DNA from: Ferrimonas balearica
GTDB taxonomy: Bacteria > Pseudomonadota > Gammaproteobacteria > Enterobacterales > Shewanellaceae
Length of the DNA: 64,000 nucleotides
Assembly (NCBI RefSeq): GCF_019802085.1
Contig: NZ_JAHVHV010000001.1
Span: 1,242,874 to 1,306,873 of the forward strand
Direction of reading: 5' to 3'
Shown here: positions 26,128 through 36,623 of the stretch, one piece after another
Layout of the letters: each line of letters opens with the position of its first letter
How positions within the stretch are numbered: the first letter of the stretch is position 1
The notes under the pieces: generated by a model
Told to the model about the DNA's origin: nothing
Seen by the model: the letters and a program-made list of their open reading frames with translations, nothing else
The model's database searches: none
Translations under genes and position numbers: made by a program

Positions 26128-27231
26128 TCAGCGCTCCGCCAGTACCACATCCATTGCCGCCATAAAGCGGGTATTTTCCTCGGCCGTACCGATGCTGACC
26201 CGCAGGTGATTCGGCATGCCGTAGCCAGCGATGGGTCGAACAATCACGCCTTGACGCAGCAGGGCTTCGTAGATGGCACCGGCCTCGCCTACCTCTACCG
26301 TGATGAAGTTGCCCACGCTGGGGATATAAGGCAGTTTGCGTTCGGTAAAGTAGGCTTCAAATCGCGCCATCTCGCTGCGGTTAAGCTCGATGCCCGCCGC
26401 CAGGTAGGCGTCGTCATCCAGCACCGCGGTGGCCGCGGCCAGGGCCAGGCTGTTGCAGTTAAAGGGCTCGCGCACCCGGTTGAGCAGATCGGCCATCTGG
26501 GCGCTGGTCAACGCGTACCCCACGCGCAGGCCTGCCAATCCGTACGCCTTGGAGAAAGTGCGGCTGACCACCAGGTTGGGGTAGCGACTCAGCCACTGGT
26601 GGGTGTTGGCGCGCTGCTCGGGCTCAACGTACTCAAAGTAGGCCTCGTCCAGTACCACGATGACCGATTCGGGCACCTTAGCCAGGAAAGCCTCGATGGC
26701 GGCCGGGGCCAGATAGGTGCCGGTGGGGTTGTTGGGGTTGGCAACGCAGACCATCCGGGTCTTGTCGGTGATTGCCGCCAGCATGGCGTCCAGGTCGTGT
26801 CCCCAGGCTTTGGAGGGGATGGGCACCGCGGTGGCGCCGATGGACTGGGTCAGCAGCGCGTAGACGATAAAGGCGTGCTGGTCGAAGAGCACTTCGCTGT
26901 CGGGGGCGACGAAGGTGCGGAACAGGATCTCCAGCACTTCGTTGGACCCGTTGCCCAGGGTGATCTGAGCCGGGTCCACCTGCCAGCGCTCGGCCAGTTT
27001 GGCTTTGAGGTAGTAGCCGTTGGCGTCCGGGTAGCGGGTCAGCTCAGTGGTGGCCTGTTCGATGGCCAGGCGCGCCTTGGGGCTCAGCCCCAGCGGGTTT
27101 TCGTTGGAGGCCAGCTTGACGATGTTGCTGATCCCCAGTTCACGCTCCAGCTCTTCCACCGGTTTGCCCGGTTGATACGGGTGGAGTCCGTTAACGCCCT
27201 GGTTGGCCAGGGTCTTGATATCGATAGACAA
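26128..27231 (-). CDS. hisC: histidinol-phosphate aminotransferase
   Basis: PLP enzyme that transaminates imidazole-acetol phosphate in histidine synthesis, often also acting on aromatic precursors. LASNENPLG, NPNNPTGTY and SRTFSKAYGLAGLR (PLP-binding Lys) are visible. The longer frame to 27435 is read out of serC and gives a low-complexity, non-homologous N-terminus. The likely start is TTG at 27231 (SIDIKTLANQG) behind AGAGGAAAAGGA, giving 367 residues. It is separate from any his operon and lies 25 bases after serC, which suggests a role linked to the serC-aroA group. Confidence 0.93.
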   Translation of the reverse strand: MSIDIKTLANQGVNGLHPYQPGKPVEELERELGISNIVKLASNENPLGLSPKARLAIEQATTELTRYPDANGYYLKAKLAERWQVDPAQITLGNGSNEVLEILFRTFVAPDSEVLFDQHAFIVYALLTQSIGATAVPIPSKAWGHDLDAMLAAITDKTRMVCVANPNNPTGTYLAPAAIEAFLAKVPESVIVVLDEAYFEYVEPEQRANTHQWLSRYPNLVVSRTFSKAYGLAGLRVGYALTSAQMADLLNRVREPFNCNSLALAAATAVLDDDAYLAAGIELNRSEMARFEAYFTERKLPYIPSVGNFITVEVGEAGAIYEALLRQGVIVRPIAGYGMPNHLRVSIGTAEENTRFMAAMDVVLAER

Positions 27232-27256
27232 CGTCCTTTTCCTCTTATATCGGCGC

Positions 27257-28321
27257 TCAGCGGTGTGAGCGTTCAAACTCTGCCATGAACTGCACCAGGG
27301 CCTCGATGCCGGCCATGGGCATGGCGTTGTAGATGCTGGCGCGCATCCCCCCCACGAGGCGGTGGCCCTTGAGGGCGCGCAGGCCGGCGGCCTCCGCTTC
27401 GGCCAGGAAGCGCTTGTCCAACTCCGCATCCGCAAGCTGGAATGTTACATTCATTTCCGAGCGATGCCGGGGCGCGACGGCGTTTGAGTAGAAGTCACTG
27501 GCGTCAATAAAATCGTACAGCCGCTTGGCCTTGGCCCGGTTCAGCTCCGCCATCGCCGCAACCCCACCGTGCTGCTTGAGCCACTGGAACACCTCGCCGG
27601 CCAGGTACCAGGCGAAGGTCGGCGGGGTGTTGTACATGGAGTCGTACTGGGCGTTAAGGCCGTAATCCAGGATGGCCGGACAACGCCGGTCCGCCTGGCC
27701 CAGCAGGTCGCGCCGGACGATCACCAGGGTCAGGCCCGCCGGGCCTATGTTTTTTTGTGCCCCGGCGTAGAGCAGCGCGAAACGGGAAACGTCCAGCTCC
27801 CGACCCAGGATGCAGGAGGAAAGATCCGCCACCAGGGGCGCGTCCATCGGCAGGTCGTCGTACAGGGCCACGCCGTCCACGGTTTCATTGGGGCAGTAGT
27901 GGACGTAGCGGTAGCCAGAGGTGTCCGGGATGCGGCCCAGATCCAGGGTCTGGGCATCACAGCGCAGATCCACCCGGTCGATGGCGCCAAACTTCTCCGC
28001 TTCGTTGGCGGCGCCGACGGACCACTGACCGGTCTCCAGATAGAGCGCCTTGCCCTCCCCCAACAGATTCAGTGGCACCGCGGAGAACTGCCCCCGCGCC
28101 CCACCGTGGAGAAACAGCACCGCGTAGTTGTCCGGGATCGCCATCAGCTCGCGCAGATCCTGCTCGGCCTTCTCGGCTACCGCCATGTACTCGGCACTGC
28201 GGTGGGAGAGCTCCATCACCGACACACCCAGGGACTGAAAGTCACAAAACTCCTGCTGGGCCTTTCGCATCACCGCGGTGGGCAGCATCGCCGGTCCGGC
28301 ACAAAAGTTGTAAATGGTCAC
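27257..28321 (-). CDS. serC: phosphoserine aminotransferase
   Basis: Converts 3-phosphohydroxypyruvate to phosphoserine and also serves pyridoxal phosphate synthesis. [14 protein letters not shown] opens the protein as in E. coli SerC, and [10 protein letters not shown] contains the PLP-binding Lys. The start is GTG at 28321. The chain of 354 residues is slightly short of E. coli (362). It follows gyrA across a terminator and is followed closely by hisC. Confidence 0.96.
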   Translation of the reverse strand: MTIYNFCAGPAMLPTAVMRKAQQEFCDFQSLGVSVMELSHRSAEYMAVAEKAEQDLRELMAIPDNYAVLFLHGGARGQFSAVPLNLLGEGKALYLETGQWSVGAANEAEKFGAIDRVDLRCDAQTLDLGRIPDTSGYRYVHYCPNETVDGVALYDDLPMDAPLVADLSSCILGRELDVSRFALLYAGAQKNIGPAGLTLVIVRRDLLGQADRRCPAILDYGLNAQYDSMYNTPPTFAWYLAGEVFQWLKQHGGVAAMAELNRAKAKRLYDFIDASDFYSNAVAPRHRSEMNVTFQLADAELDKRFLAEAEAAGLRALKGHRLVGGMRASIYNAMPMAGIEALVQFMAEFERSHR

Positions 28322-28344
28322 CGTTGTTCTGTCCTTAAAATGAA

Positions 28345-28373
28345 AAAGAGCGCCCCATGATGAGGCGCTCTTT
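28345..28373 (-). terminator. rho-independent terminator after gyrA
   Basis: A ten-base stem AAAGAGCGCC/GGCGCTCTTT with a nine-base loop lies 11 bases past the gyrA stop and runs into T-rich sequence on the minus strand. Confidence 0.9.
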
Positions 28374-28383
28374 CACTGGTTGA

Positions 28384-31002
28384 TCACGCAGGTTCGTTGG
28401 TCGCGTCGTCGCCACCCTGCTCGGCCGCGTCGTCCGTCGGCGTCTCCCCCTCGAGGGGCTCGAGCTCGTCGGAGACGTCAACCTCGTCGATGCGCTCCAT
28501 GCCCACCACCTGCTCACCGTCGACCACCCGAATGAGGGTGACGCCCTGGGTGTTCCGGCCCACTTCGGAGACCTCGGAGACCCGGGTGCGCACCAGGGTG
28601 CCGCGGTTGGTGATCAGCATGATCTCGTCGTTGTCACCCACCTGGACCGCCCCGACCACCAGGCCGTTGCGCTCGCTCACCTTGATGGAGATCACCCCCT
28701 TGGTGGCGCGGCTCTTGGTCGGGTACTCCGCCTGGGGTGTGCGCTTGCCGTAGCCGTTTTCGGTGACGGTCAGGATGGCACCGTCGTGGCGGGGCACAAT
28801 CAGAGAGACCACGCGGTCGGCGCCTTCGAGGTTGATGCCCCGCACACCGGTGGCGGTTCGGCCCATGGAACGAACCTGGTCTTCGTTAAAGCGCACCACT
28901 TTACCGGCGTCGGAGAACAGCATCACCTCGTTGTCGCCTTCGGTGATGTCCACCCCAATCAGCTGATCGTCCTCGGCTAGGTTGATGGCCCGGATCCCGG
29001 AGGAAAGCGGACGGCTGTAGGCGTCCAGAGCGGTCTTCTTCACCGTGCCCTTGGCGGTGGCAAAGAGGATGAACTTGTCTGAGGAGTACTCGTCCACCGG
29101 CAGAATGGCGGTGATCCGCTCCCCTTCGCTCAGCGGCAGCAGGTTGACGATGGGGCGTCCACGGGCGGTTCGGCTGGCCAGCGGCAACTGGAACACCCGC
29201 ATCCAGTAGACCTTTCCGATGGATGAGAAGCAGAGGATGGTGTCGTGGGTGTTGGCCACCAGCAGACGCTCAATAAAGTCTTCATCCTTCATCTTGGTGG
29301 CGGACTTACCCTTGCCCCCGCGACGCTGAGCTTCGTAATCGGTGAGCGGCTGGTACTTGACGTAGCCCTGGTGAGACAGGGTCACCACCACGTCCTCCTG
29401 GGTGATCAGGTCCTCCATGGAGATGTCGGCGGAAGCGGCGCTGATCTCGGTTTGACGGTCGTCGCCATACTGGGCTTTGACGGTCTCCAGCTCTTCGCGG
29501 ATCACCTCCATCAGGCGCTCGGTGGAGCCCAGGATGTGCAGCAGCTCGGCGATCTGCTCCAGCAGCGCCTTGTACTCGTCCAGGATGCTTTCGTGCTCCA
29601 GGCCGGTCAGCTTGTGCAGGCGCAGATCCAGGATCGCTTTAGCCTGATCCAGGGTGAGGTAGTATTTGCCGTCACGAATGCCGTACTCGGCGGTCAGCCA
29701 CTCGGGGCGGGCCGCATCGTCGCCGGCTTTTTCCAGCATGCCGGCCACGTTGCCCAGATCCCAACCACGGGCCAGCAGGGCCTCGCGGGCCTCTGCCGGA
29801 GTCGGGCAGTTGCGGATGAGTTCAATCACCGGATCGATGTTGGCCAGGGCGATGGCCAGGCCTTCGAGGATGTGGGCCCGGTCGCGGGCTTTGCGCAGCT
29901 CGAACACGGTCCGGCGGGTGACCACTTCACGGCGATGGCGGATAAAGGCTTCCAGCATCTCCTTGAGGTTGAACACCTTCGGCTGGCCGTTACCCAGGGC
30001 CACCATGTTCATGCCGAACACGGTCTGCATCTGGGTTTGGGCATAGAGGTTGTTCAGCACCACCTCGGGCACTTCACCGCGCTTGAGCTCGATAACGATG
30101 CGCATGCCGTCCTTGTCGGACTCATCGCGCAGACCGCTGATCCCCTCGATCTTCTTATCCTTCACCAGTTCGGCGATCTTCTCGATCAGACGCGCCTTGT
30201 TTACCTGGTAGGGGATCTCGTTAACGATGATGGCTTCTTTGCCGTTCTTGTCGGTCTCCACCTCGGTCTTGGCGCGAACGTAGATCTTGCCGCGACCGGT
30301 GCGGTAGGCCTCGAAGATCCCTTTGCGGCCATTGATGATGCCACCGGTGGGGAAGTCCGGGCCGGGGATGATCTCAATCAGCTCATCGATGCTGGCGTGT
30401 TCGTTGTCGATCAGGTGCAGACAGCCGTCCACCACTTCGGTGAGGTTGTGGGGCGGGATGTTGGTCGCCATCCCCACCGCAATACCGGAAGCACCGTTGA
30501 CCAGCAGGTTGGGCACCTTGGTAGGCAGGACCGCCGGGATCTGTTCGGTGCCGTCGTAGTTGGGCACGAAGTCGACGGTCTCTTTCTCCAGATCCGCCAA
30601 CAGCTCGTGGGCGATCTTGTCCATCCGAACTTCGGTGTAACGCATCGCCGCGGCGGAGTCGCCATCAACGGAACCGAAGTTGCCCTGGCCATCCACCAGG
30701 GTGTAACGAAGGGAGAAAGGTTGCGCCATACGGACAATGGTGTCGTACACCGCACTGTCACCGTGCGGGTGGTATTTACCGATGACGTCACCAACCACAC
30801 GGGCGGATTTCTTGTACGGTTTGTTCCAGTCGTTGCCCAGTTCGTTCATTGCGAACAGCACGCGACGGTGCACGGGCTTGAGGCCATCCCGGACATCGGG
30901 CAAAGCACGCCCAACGATCACGCTCATGGCGTAATCCAGATAGGAGCTTTTTAGTTCTTCTTCGATGTTAATCGGCGTGATTTCTGTGGCCAGATCAGTC
31001 AT
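28384..31002 (-). CDS. gyrA: DNA gyrase subunit A
   Basis: The breakage-reunion subunit of gyrase, which introduces negative supercoils. Residue numbering matches E. coli across the N-terminus: catalytic Tyr122 lies in AMRYTEVR, and the quinolone-determining region [11 protein letters not shown] keeps Ser83 and Asp87, the drug-sensitive residues. The C-terminal half carries the beta-pinwheel repeats with a GyrA-box (QRRGGKG), and the tail is acidic. The length of 872 residues matches E. coli (875). The gene is divergent from ubiG, as in E. coli and Shewanella. Confidence 0.98.
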   Translation of the reverse strand: MTDLATEITPINIEEELKSSYLDYAMSVIVGRALPDVRDGLKPVHRRVLFAMNELGNDWNKPYKKSARVVGDVIGKYHPHGDSAVYDTIVRMAQPFSLRYTLVDGQGNFGSVDGDSAAAMRYTEVRMDKIAHELLADLEKETVDFVPNYDGTEQIPAVLPTKVPNLLVNGASGIAVGMATNIPPHNLTEVVDGCLHLIDNEHASIDELIEIIPGPDFPTGGIINGRKGIFEAYRTGRGKIYVRAKTEVETDKNGKEAIIVNEIPYQVNKARLIEKIAELVKDKKIEGISGLRDESDKDGMRIVIELKRGEVPEVVLNNLYAQTQMQTVFGMNMVALGNGQPKVFNLKEMLEAFIRHRREVVTRRTVFELRKARDRAHILEGLAIALANIDPVIELIRNCPTPAEAREALLARGWDLGNVAGMLEKAGDDAARPEWLTAEYGIRDGKYYLTLDQAKAILDLRLHKLTGLEHESILDEYKALLEQIAELLHILGSTERLMEVIREELETVKAQYGDDRQTEISAASADISMEDLITQEDVVVTLSHQGYVKYQPLTDYEAQRRGGKGKSATKMKDEDFIERLLVANTHDTILCFSSIGKVYWMRVFQLPLASRTARGRPIVNLLPLSEGERITAILPVDEYSSDKFILFATAKGTVKKTALDAYSRPLSSGIRAINLAEDDQLIGVDITEGDNEVMLFSDAGKVVRFNEDQVRSMGRTATGVRGINLEGADRVVSLIVPRHDGAILTVTENGYGKRTPQAEYPTKSRATKGVISIKVSERNGLVVGAVQVGDNDEIMLITNRGTLVRTRVSEVSEVGRNTQGVTLIRVVDGEQVVGMERIDEVDVSDELEPLEGETPTDDAAEQGGDDATNEPA

Positions 31003-31120
31003 AGAAACTTGATTCCCTCACAGCGTCCGTCCCTGCGACGGCCGCCCCGGTCATACCGGAAAAAACAGTGATTTGGCATTCTAACACAAGCATTGAACAT
31101 GAGAAGGGGCGCGACATGGT

Positions 31121-31149
31121 TTCGCCCTAGGCCACGGCGTGGATATAAT
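31121..31149 (+). promoter_or_regulatory. candidate promoter for ubiG
   Basis: A consensus TATAAT at 31144-31149 stands 17 bases after a weak TTCGCC -35-like hexamer. The ubiG start is 38 bases downstream. Confidence 0.45.
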
Positions 31150-31186
31150 CGGGGGCAGTTCTTGCCAGTCAGTAACGGATAAGTAG

Positions 31187-31900
31187 ATGTATAACAATGC
31201 CAATGTGGATCCCAACGAAGTCGCCAAGTTTGAACAGCTGGCCGCCACCTGGTGGGACCCCGAAGGCCACTCCGGCCCCCTGCACAAGATGAACCCGCTG
31301 CGCCTGGCCTACATCGAGCGTCATGCCGAGGGTCTGTTCGGCAAGAAGGTGGTGGACGTGGGCTGCGGTGGCGGCTTGCTCAGTGAAGCGATGGCCAAAT
31401 CCGGCGCCAAGGTCACCGGCCTGGACATGGGCGAAGAGCCCCTCGAAGTGGCCCGACTGCACGCGCTGGAAACCGGGGTCGAGGTGGATTACCTGCAGGC
31501 CACCGCCGAGCGTCACGCCGCCGATTTTGGTGGCCAGTACCAGGTGGTGACCTGCATGGAGATGATTGAGCACGTGCCAGACCCGGCCTCCGTGGTTCGA
31601 GCCTGCGCCGAATTGGTGGCCCCAGGCGGCCACCTTTACCTCTCCACCATCAACAAGACGCCGCTGGCTTACCTGACCACCATTGTCGGGGCCGAGCAGG
31701 TACTCAAAGTGCTGCCCAAGGGCACCCACGACTACAACAAGTACCTGCGCCCTTCCCAGCTCATTCAATGGTGTGAGCAGGCCGGACTCAAGGTGCGGCA
31801 CGCCGACGGGGTTCGCTACAACCCGCTGACCCAAACCTTCAGCATGACCCGTTCGATGGCCATCAACTACATGATCCACGCCCAAAAGCCGGAGGCCTGA
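31187..31900 (+). CDS. ubiG: ubiquinone biosynthesis O-methyltransferase
   Basis: Carries out both O-methylations of ubiquinone synthesis. VDVGCGGG near residues 57-64 is the SAM motif I, and [12 protein letters not shown] and EMIEHVPDP follow in the UbiG order. At 237 residues it is the size of E. coli UbiG (240). The start ATG has a weak ribosome site. It is divergent from gyrA and shares one base (TGATG) with the phosphatase gene downstream, so the two are translationally coupled. Confidence 0.97.
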   Translation: MYNNANVDPNEVAKFEQLAATWWDPEGHSGPLHKMNPLRLAYIERHAEGLFGKKVVDVGCGGGLLSEAMAKSGAKVTGLDMGEEPLEVARLHALETGVEVDYLQATAERHAADFGGQYQVVTCMEMIEHVPDPASVVRACAELVAPGGHLYLSTINKTPLAYLTTIVGAEQVLKVLPKGTHDYNKYLRPSQLIQWCEQAGLKVRHADGVRYNPLTQTFSMTRSMAINYMIHAQKPEA

Positions 31901-32562
31901 TGGCATTTCAAGGGGTTTTGTTTGATCTGGACGGTACCCTGCTGGACACCGCCCTGGATCTGGGGGCCGCCGCCAACCGGGCGCTGACCCGATACGGTTA
32001 CCCGGTGCTGAGCGAGGCCCACGCCTACCAGCACAGCTCCCACGGTAGCCGAGGCCTGCTCAAGGCGGCGCTGGGGCCCCAGTTTGAGCGCACCGACTTT
32101 GAGCCGCTCAAGCAGGCCCTGCTGGACGCCTACCTCGACGCCCTGTGCGTGCACACCCGGCCCTACGACGGGGTGGACACCCTGCTGGACCAGCTGGACG
32201 ATCGCAATGTCCCCTGGGGCATCGTCACCAATAAGCCCGGCTGGCTGACCGATCCTCTGCTGGATGCCCTGCCCCGCTTTGCCAGCAGCCGGGTGAACAT
32301 CAGTGGCGACACCTTCGAGGTGGCCAAACCCCATCCCAAACCCCTGCTGGCGGCCGCCGACGCCCTGTCGGTGGCGCCCGGGCAGATCCTCTATGTGGGT
32401 GATGCCGAACGGGACATGGTGGCGGCCCAGGCGGCGGGCATGACCGGCTGCGTCGCCCTGTGGGGCTACCTGCGCCCCGAAGACAGGCCATCACAATGGC
32501 CCGCCCAGTGGCGCTGCGCCCACCCCGATGAGCTGACGCAAAAACTCGAGGTCGGTGAGTGA
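31900..32562 (+). CDS. HAD-family phosphatase (phosphoglycolate phosphatase/MupP-like)
   Basis: A 220-residue HAD subfamily IA hydrolase. FDLDGTLLDT is motif I with the nucleophile Asp, VTNKP is motif II, KPHPKP holds the motif III Lys, and YVGDAERD gives the motif IV acidic pair. It is coupled to ubiG by a one-base overlap. The same neighbourhood in Pseudomonas encodes MupP (N-acetylmuramic acid 6-phosphate phosphatase), while Shewanella homologues are usually labelled phosphoglycolate phosphatase (gph). Sequence alone does not decide between them, so no symbol is given. Confidence 0.85.
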   Translation: MAFQGVLFDLDGTLLDTALDLGAAANRALTRYGYPVLSEAHAYQHSSHGSRGLLKAALGPQFERTDFEPLKQALLDAYLDALCVHTRPYDGVDTLLDQLDDRNVPWGIVTNKPGWLTDPLLDALPRFASSRVNISGDTFEVAKPHPKPLLAAADALSVAPGQILYVGDAERDMVAAQAAGMTGCVALWGYLRPEDRPSQWPAQWRCAHPDELTQKLEVGE

Positions 32563-32571
32563 CTTTTAGGC

Positions 32572-32598
32572 AAACGATCCCTCGGGATCGTTTTTTTT
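32572..32598 (+). terminator. rho-independent terminator after the HAD phosphatase
   Basis: The stem AAACGATCC/GGATCGTTT with a CTCG loop runs into eight T residues, ten bases beyond the stop codon. Confidence 0.93.
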
Positions 32599-32606
32599 GA
32601 TGTCAA

Positions 32607-32643
32607 TTTCCCGCCACAGTCAAAACTGTGTTAGGGCGGGAAA
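32607..32643. repeat. two-tier inverted repeat upstream of nrdA
   Basis: TTTCCCGCC (32607-32615) pairs with GGCGGGAAA (32635-32643), and an inner ACAGT/ACTGT pair flanks a CAAA loop. It lies after the terminator and upstream of the DnaA boxes, and has no T-tract. Confidence 0.6.
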
Positions 32644-32702
32644 ATCCCACTGGCCGCGCCTTTGGGGTTAGGCGTCACTAACCGGGCCAAACTGGCCTCA
32701 GG

Positions 32703-32723
32703 TTACCCACACAATTGTCCACA
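32703..32723 (+). promoter_or_regulatory. two DnaA-box-like sites upstream of nrdA
   Basis: TTACCCACA (32703-32711) and TTGTCCACA (32715-32723) each differ by one base from TTATNCACA and are three bases apart. They lie just upstream of the -35 box. E. coli nrdAB is likewise controlled by DnaA through paired boxes. Confidence 0.65.
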
Positions 32724-32732
32724 ACCTATCCC

Positions 32733-32761
32733 TTGAACCCGCCCTTAAACCGCCCTATCTT
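32733..32761 (+). promoter_or_regulatory. sigma70-like nrdA promoter
   Basis: TTGAAC (32733-32738), a 17-base spacer and TATCTT (32756-32761), leaving a leader of about 160 bases before nrdA. Confidence 0.6.
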
Positions 32762-32796
32762 GTACCTAAAGAAGTAGCGCCACCCATATATAGTGG
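32750..32796 (+). promoter_or_regulatory. paired NrdR-box-like repressor sites
   Basis: A clear box at 32780-32796 (CCAC-CCATATATA-GTGG, palindromic ends) and a diverged one at 32750-32766 (CCGCCCTATCTTGTACC) are about 30 bases apart. They cover the -10 region and the likely start site, the usual layout for NrdR repression of ribonucleotide reductase genes. Confidence 0.6.
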
Positions 32797-32931
32797 TAAA
32801 AGCGCTTGCAGGCACAAGAGTCGGCTCCGCAGTTTGGTATGTCTCTCAGGCCCCGGGTATCGGGCAGCAGGAACCAACGGCAAGCCGTTTTTTTGTGTGT
32901 AGGGATTCCACAAGGACTTAGAGCACAGGGC

Positions 32932-35205
32932 ATGAACAGTAACCTCCTCGTTACCAAGCGAAATGGTCGGAAGGAACCGATCGATCTCGAGAAGATCCAC
33001 CGCGTCATCTACTGGGCTGCCATGGGACTGGATAACGTTTCCGTCTCCCAGGTTGAACTGGCCGCCCAGATCCACTTCTATGACGGCATCGAGACCGAGG
33101 CGATCCACGAAACCATCATCAAGGCCGCTGCGGATCTTATCTCCGCCGATACCCCGGACTACCAGTACCTGGCAGCCCGTCTGGCGGTGTTCCACCTGCG
33201 CAAGAAAGCCTACGACAAGTTTGAGCCGCCCCACCTCTATGACCACGTGGTCAAGCTGGTGGAAGCCGGTCGCTACGATCACCACCTGCTGGCGGACTAC
33301 AGCCGCGAGGAGTTCGAAGAGCTCAACGCCTACATCGACCACTGGCGGGACATGAACTTCTCCTACGCCGCGGTCAAGCAGCTTGAAGGCAAGTACCTGG
33401 TGCAAAACCGGGTCACCGGCGAGGTGTTCGAAAGCGCCCAGTTCCTCTATATGCTGGTGGCCGCCTGCCTGTTTGCCGACTACCCCCGAGACGTGCGCCT
33501 GAGTTACGTCAAACGTTTCTACGACGCCACCTCCAAGTTCAAGATCTCCCTGCCTACCCCCATCATGAGTGGGGTGCGCACCCCGACGCGCCAGTTCAGC
33601 TCCTGTGTGCTGATCGAGTGTGGTGACAGCCTGGACTCCATCAGCGCCACCTCCACCTCCATCGTCAAGTACGTCAGCCAGCGCGCCGGCATCGGCATCA
33701 ACGCCGGCAACATCCGTGCGTTGGGCAGCCCGATCCGGGGCGGCGAAGCCTTCCACACCGGTATGCTGCCCTTCCTCAAGCATTTCCAGACCGCGGTCAA
33801 GTCCTGCTCCCAAGGCGGTGTGCGTGGCGGTGCGGCCACCCTGTTCTACCCCATGTGGCACCTGGAGGTGGAAGATCTGCTGGTGCTGAAGAACAACCGG
33901 GGCACCGAAGCCAACCGCATCCGTCATATGGACTACGGGGTGCAGATCAACCGGGCCCTGTACCAGCGTCTGATTGATGGCGGCGACATCACCCTGTTCT
34001 CCCCCTCTGACGTGCCGGGTTTGTACGACGCTTTCTTCGCCGACCAAGACGAGTTCGAGCGCCTCTACGTTCAGTACGAGCAAGACGAGAGCATTCGCAA
34101 GAAGCGGGTCAAGGCCGTGGAGCTGTTCACCCTGCTGATGCAGGAGCGCGCCTCCACCGGTCGCATCTACATCCAGCACGTGGATCACTGCAACACCCAC
34201 AGCCCCTTCGATCCCAAGGTAGCGCCGGTTAAGCAGTCCAACCTCTGCCTTGAGATCGCCCTGCCCACCAAACCGCTGGAGCACCCGGAGGATGAGAACG
34301 GCGAGATCGCCCTGTGCACCCTCTCCGCCTTCAACCTCGGCGCCATCGAGCAACTGGACGAACTGGAAGAGCTGGCGGACCTGGCGGTACGCGCCCTGGA
34401 CAGCCTGCTGGATTACCAGGATTACCCCATCAAGGCGGCGAAGATCAGCACCATGAACCGCCGTACTTTGGGGATTGGCGTCATCAACTTTGCCTACTAC
34501 CTGGCCAAAAATGGCGCCCGCTACTCCGATGGCAGCGGCAACAACCTGACTCACAAGACCTTCGAGGCGATTCAGTTCTACCTGCTCAAAGCGTCTTTGG
34601 GCCTGGCCAAAGAGAAAGGCGCCTGCCCGGCGTTCAACGAGACCACCTACAGCCAGGGGATCCTGCCCATCGACAGCTACAAGCAGTCGCTGGACGCCAT
34701 CTGCGACGAGCCGCTGCACCTGGACTGGGATTGGTTGCGCCAGGAGATCCAAACTCACGGTCTGCGCAACTCCACCCTCTCAGCGCTGATGCCTTCCGAG
34801 ACCTCCAGCCAGATCTCCAACGCCACCAACGGCATTGAGCCGCCCCGTGGCCTGGTGAGCGTCAAAGGCTCCAAAGACGGCGTGATGAAACAGGTGGTGC
34901 CCGGGATCGAAACCCTGCGTCAGCAGTACGAGCTGCTGTGGGACATCCCCAGCAACACCGGCTACCTGCAGCTGGTGGGCCTGATGCAGAAGTTTGTCGA
35001 CCAGGCGATCTCGGCCAACACCAACTACGATCCCGGCCGTTACGAAGGCAACAAGATGCCGATGAAGGTACTGCTCAAGGACTTGATGCTGGCGTACAAG
35101 TACGGTCTTAAGACCCTGTACTACCAGAACACCCGCGATGGCCAGTCCGACAGCCAGAACAAGGCGGACGACAACGACTGCGCCGGCGGCGCCTGCAAGA
35201 TTTAA
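32932..35205 (+). CDS. nrdA: ribonucleoside-diphosphate reductase class Ia, alpha subunit
   Basis: Makes deoxyribonucleotides together with NrdB. The N-terminal ATP-cone ([20 protein letters not shown]) binds the allosteric effector. Catalytic cysteines are seen in [20 protein letters not shown] and ALCTLSAFN, and the C-terminal swinging arm ends CAGGACKI with its redox Cys pair. An upstream in-frame start at 32806 is rejected because it begins inside the control region; ATG at 32932 gives 757 residues (E. coli 761). It is followed after 11 bases by nrdB. Confidence 0.98.
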   Translation: MNSNLLVTKRNGRKEPIDLEKIHRVIYWAAMGLDNVSVSQVELAAQIHFYDGIETEAIHETIIKAAADLISADTPDYQYLAARLAVFHLRKKAYDKFEPPHLYDHVVKLVEAGRYDHHLLADYSREEFEELNAYIDHWRDMNFSYAAVKQLEGKYLVQNRVTGEVFESAQFLYMLVAACLFADYPRDVRLSYVKRFYDATSKFKISLPTPIMSGVRTPTRQFSSCVLIECGDSLDSISATSTSIVKYVSQRAGIGINAGNIRALGSPIRGGEAFHTGMLPFLKHFQTAVKSCSQGGVRGGAATLFYPMWHLEVEDLLVLKNNRGTEANRIRHMDYGVQINRALYQRLIDGGDITLFSPSDVPGLYDAFFADQDEFERLYVQYEQDESIRKKRVKAVELFTLLMQERASTGRIYIQHVDHCNTHSPFDPKVAPVKQSNLCLEIALPTKPLEHPEDENGEIALCTLSAFNLGAIEQLDELEELADLAVRALDSLLDYQDYPIKAAKISTMNRRTLGIGVINFAYYLAKNGARYSDGSGNNLTHKTFEAIQFYLLKASLGLAKEKGACPAFNETTYSQGILPIDSYKQSLDAICDEPLHLDWDWLRQEIQTHGLRNSTLSALMPSETSSQISNATNGIEPPRGLVSVKGSKDGVMKQVVPGIETLRQQYELLWDIPSNTGYLQLVGLMQKFVDQAISANTNYDPGRYEGNKMPMKVLLKDLMLAYKYGLKTLYYQNTRDGQSDSQNKADDNDCAGGACKI

Positions 35206-35216
35206 GGGACACTACG

Positions 35217-36353
35217 ATGAGCCAACGCTACAGCACCTTCTCGCGCACCCCGAACGACGCGCTGAACGAACCGATGTACCTGGGCAACCCGGTGAACGTG
35301 GCCCGTTACGACCAGCAGAAGCACCGCATCTTCGAGGAGCTGATTGAGAAGCAGCTCTCCTTCTTCTGGCGCCCGGAGGAGGTAGACGTCTCCCAGGACC
35401 GGATCGACTTCAACGGGTTGCCGGCCCACGAGCAGCACATCTTCATCTCCAACCTGAAGTACCAGACCCTGCTGGACTCCATCCAGGGTCGCAGCCCCAA
35501 CGTGGCCCTGCTGCCGCTGGTGTCCCTGCCGGAGCTGGAGACCTGGATTGAGACCTGGTCCTTCTATGAGACCATCCACAGCCGCTCCTACACGCACATC
35601 ATCCGCAACATCGTCAACGCGCCGGGCACCGTGTTCGACGACATCGTGGAGAATGAGGAGATCCAGAAGCGGGCGGCGGACATCGCCCACTACTACGATG
35701 ACCTCATCCACGCCACTCAGCTGTACCAGCAGTTCGGTGCCGGTGAGCACCAGATCAACGGCGAGACCGTTCAGCTGTCCCTACGGGATCTGAAGAAAAA
35801 GCTCTACCTCTGCCTGATGTCGGTCAACGTGCTTGAAGCGGTGCGCTTCTACGTCAGCTTCGCCTGCAGCTTCGCCTTCGCCGAGCGCAAGCTGATGGAG
35901 GGCAACGCCAAGATCATCCGCTTTATCGCCCGGGACGAGCAGCTGCACCTGGTGGGCACACAGCACATGATCAACCTGATGGCCGATGGCCGGGACGATC
36001 CGGAGATGGCGGAGATCGCCATCGAGTGTCACGCCGAGTCCATCGAGATCTTCCGTCGCGCGGCTGAGCAGGAGAAGGCCTGGGCCGCTTACCTGTTCAA
36101 AGACGGCTCCATGCTGGGGCTGAACAAGCAGATCGTCGAAGATTACGTGGAGTTCATCACCAATGAGCGGATGGCGGCCATCGGCCTGCCGACCCTGTTC
36201 GACAAGCGCAGCAACCCGCTGCCCTGGATGAGCACCTGGCTGGAGAGTGACACCGTTCAGGTGGCCCCTCAGGAAGTGGAGGTCAGCTCCTACCTGACCA
36301 ACCAGATCGACAACGACATGTCCTCCGGTGACCTCAAGGACTTCGAGCTCTGA
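35217..36353 (+). CDS. nrdB: ribonucleoside-diphosphate reductase class Ia, beta subunit
   Basis: Carries the diiron-tyrosyl radical used by Nrd[14 protein letters not shown] supplies an iron-ligand Asp, [11 protein letters not shown] supplies Glu and His ligands and the radical Tyr (Tyr122 in E. coli), and RDEQLHL supplies further ligands. The length of 378 residues is close to E. coli (376). The last base of its TGA stop is the first base of the yfaE ATG, so the ferredoxin is translated in step with it. Confidence 0.98.
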   Translation: MSQRYSTFSRTPNDALNEPMYLGNPVNVARYDQQKHRIFEELIEKQLSFFWRPEEVDVSQDRIDFNGLPAHEQHIFISNLKYQTLLDSIQGRSPNVALLPLVSLPELETWIETWSFYETIHSRSYTHIIRNIVNAPGTVFDDIVENEEIQKRAADIAHYYDDLIHATQLYQQFGAGEHQINGETVQLSLRDLKKKLYLCLMSVNVLEAVRFYVSFACSFAFAERKLMEGNAKIIRFIARDEQLHLVGTQHMINLMADGRDDPEMAEIAIECHAESIEIFRRAAEQEKAWAAYLFKDGSMLGLNKQIVEDYVEFITNERMAAIGLPTLFDKRSNPLPWMSTWLESDTVQVAPQEVEVSSYLTNQIDNDMSSGDLKDFEL

Positions 36354-36595
36354 TGGCCAAGGTCAGGTTGGCCAGCGGCAAATCGCTGGTCCACCGGGAC
36401 TGTGAAGGCAGTTTACTGGAGACACTGGAGCAGGAAGGCCACTACAGCGAATGCCGCAGCGGCTATTGCGGGGCCTGCAAGGCCACACTGGCTAAAGGCG
36501 AGGTCCGCTACCTGCAAAGCCCCATGGCGTTTTTGCGGGGCCAGGAGATCCTGCCCTGCTGTTGCGTCCCGGAAGGCGACATCGAACTGGCCTGA
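36353..36595 (+). CDS. yfaE: class I RNR-maintenance 2Fe-2S ferredoxin
   Basis: An 80-residue plant-type ferredoxin that delivers electrons to rebuild the diiron-tyrosyl cofactor of NrdB (shown for E. coli YfaE). CRSGYCGAC holds three cluster cysteines in the Cx4CxxC spacing, and the fourth lies in the later LPCCCVPEG stretch. It overlaps the nrdB stop by one base, the conserved nrdA-nrdB-yfaE operon. Length matches E. coli (84). Confidence 0.95.
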   Translation: MAKVRLASGKSLVHRDCEGSLLETLEQEGHYSECRSGYCGACKATLAKGEVRYLQSPMAFLRGQEILPCCCVPEGDIELA

Positions 36596-36600
36596 TAACA

Positions 36601-36623
36601 CCGCCCCTTGGGGCGGTTTTTTT
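36601..36623 (+). terminator. rho-independent terminator of nrdAB-yfaE
   Basis: The stem CCGCCCC/GGGGCGG with a TT centre is followed by seven T. Its end overlaps the stop codon of the convergent VOC gene. Confidence 0.93.

Noticed and set aside
27232-27435. N-terminal extension of hisC up to an ATG at 27435
   Set aside because: It lies inside serC in another frame and gives low-complexity Trp/Pro/Ser sequence. The conserved protein begins at the TTG at 27231 with a ribosome site.
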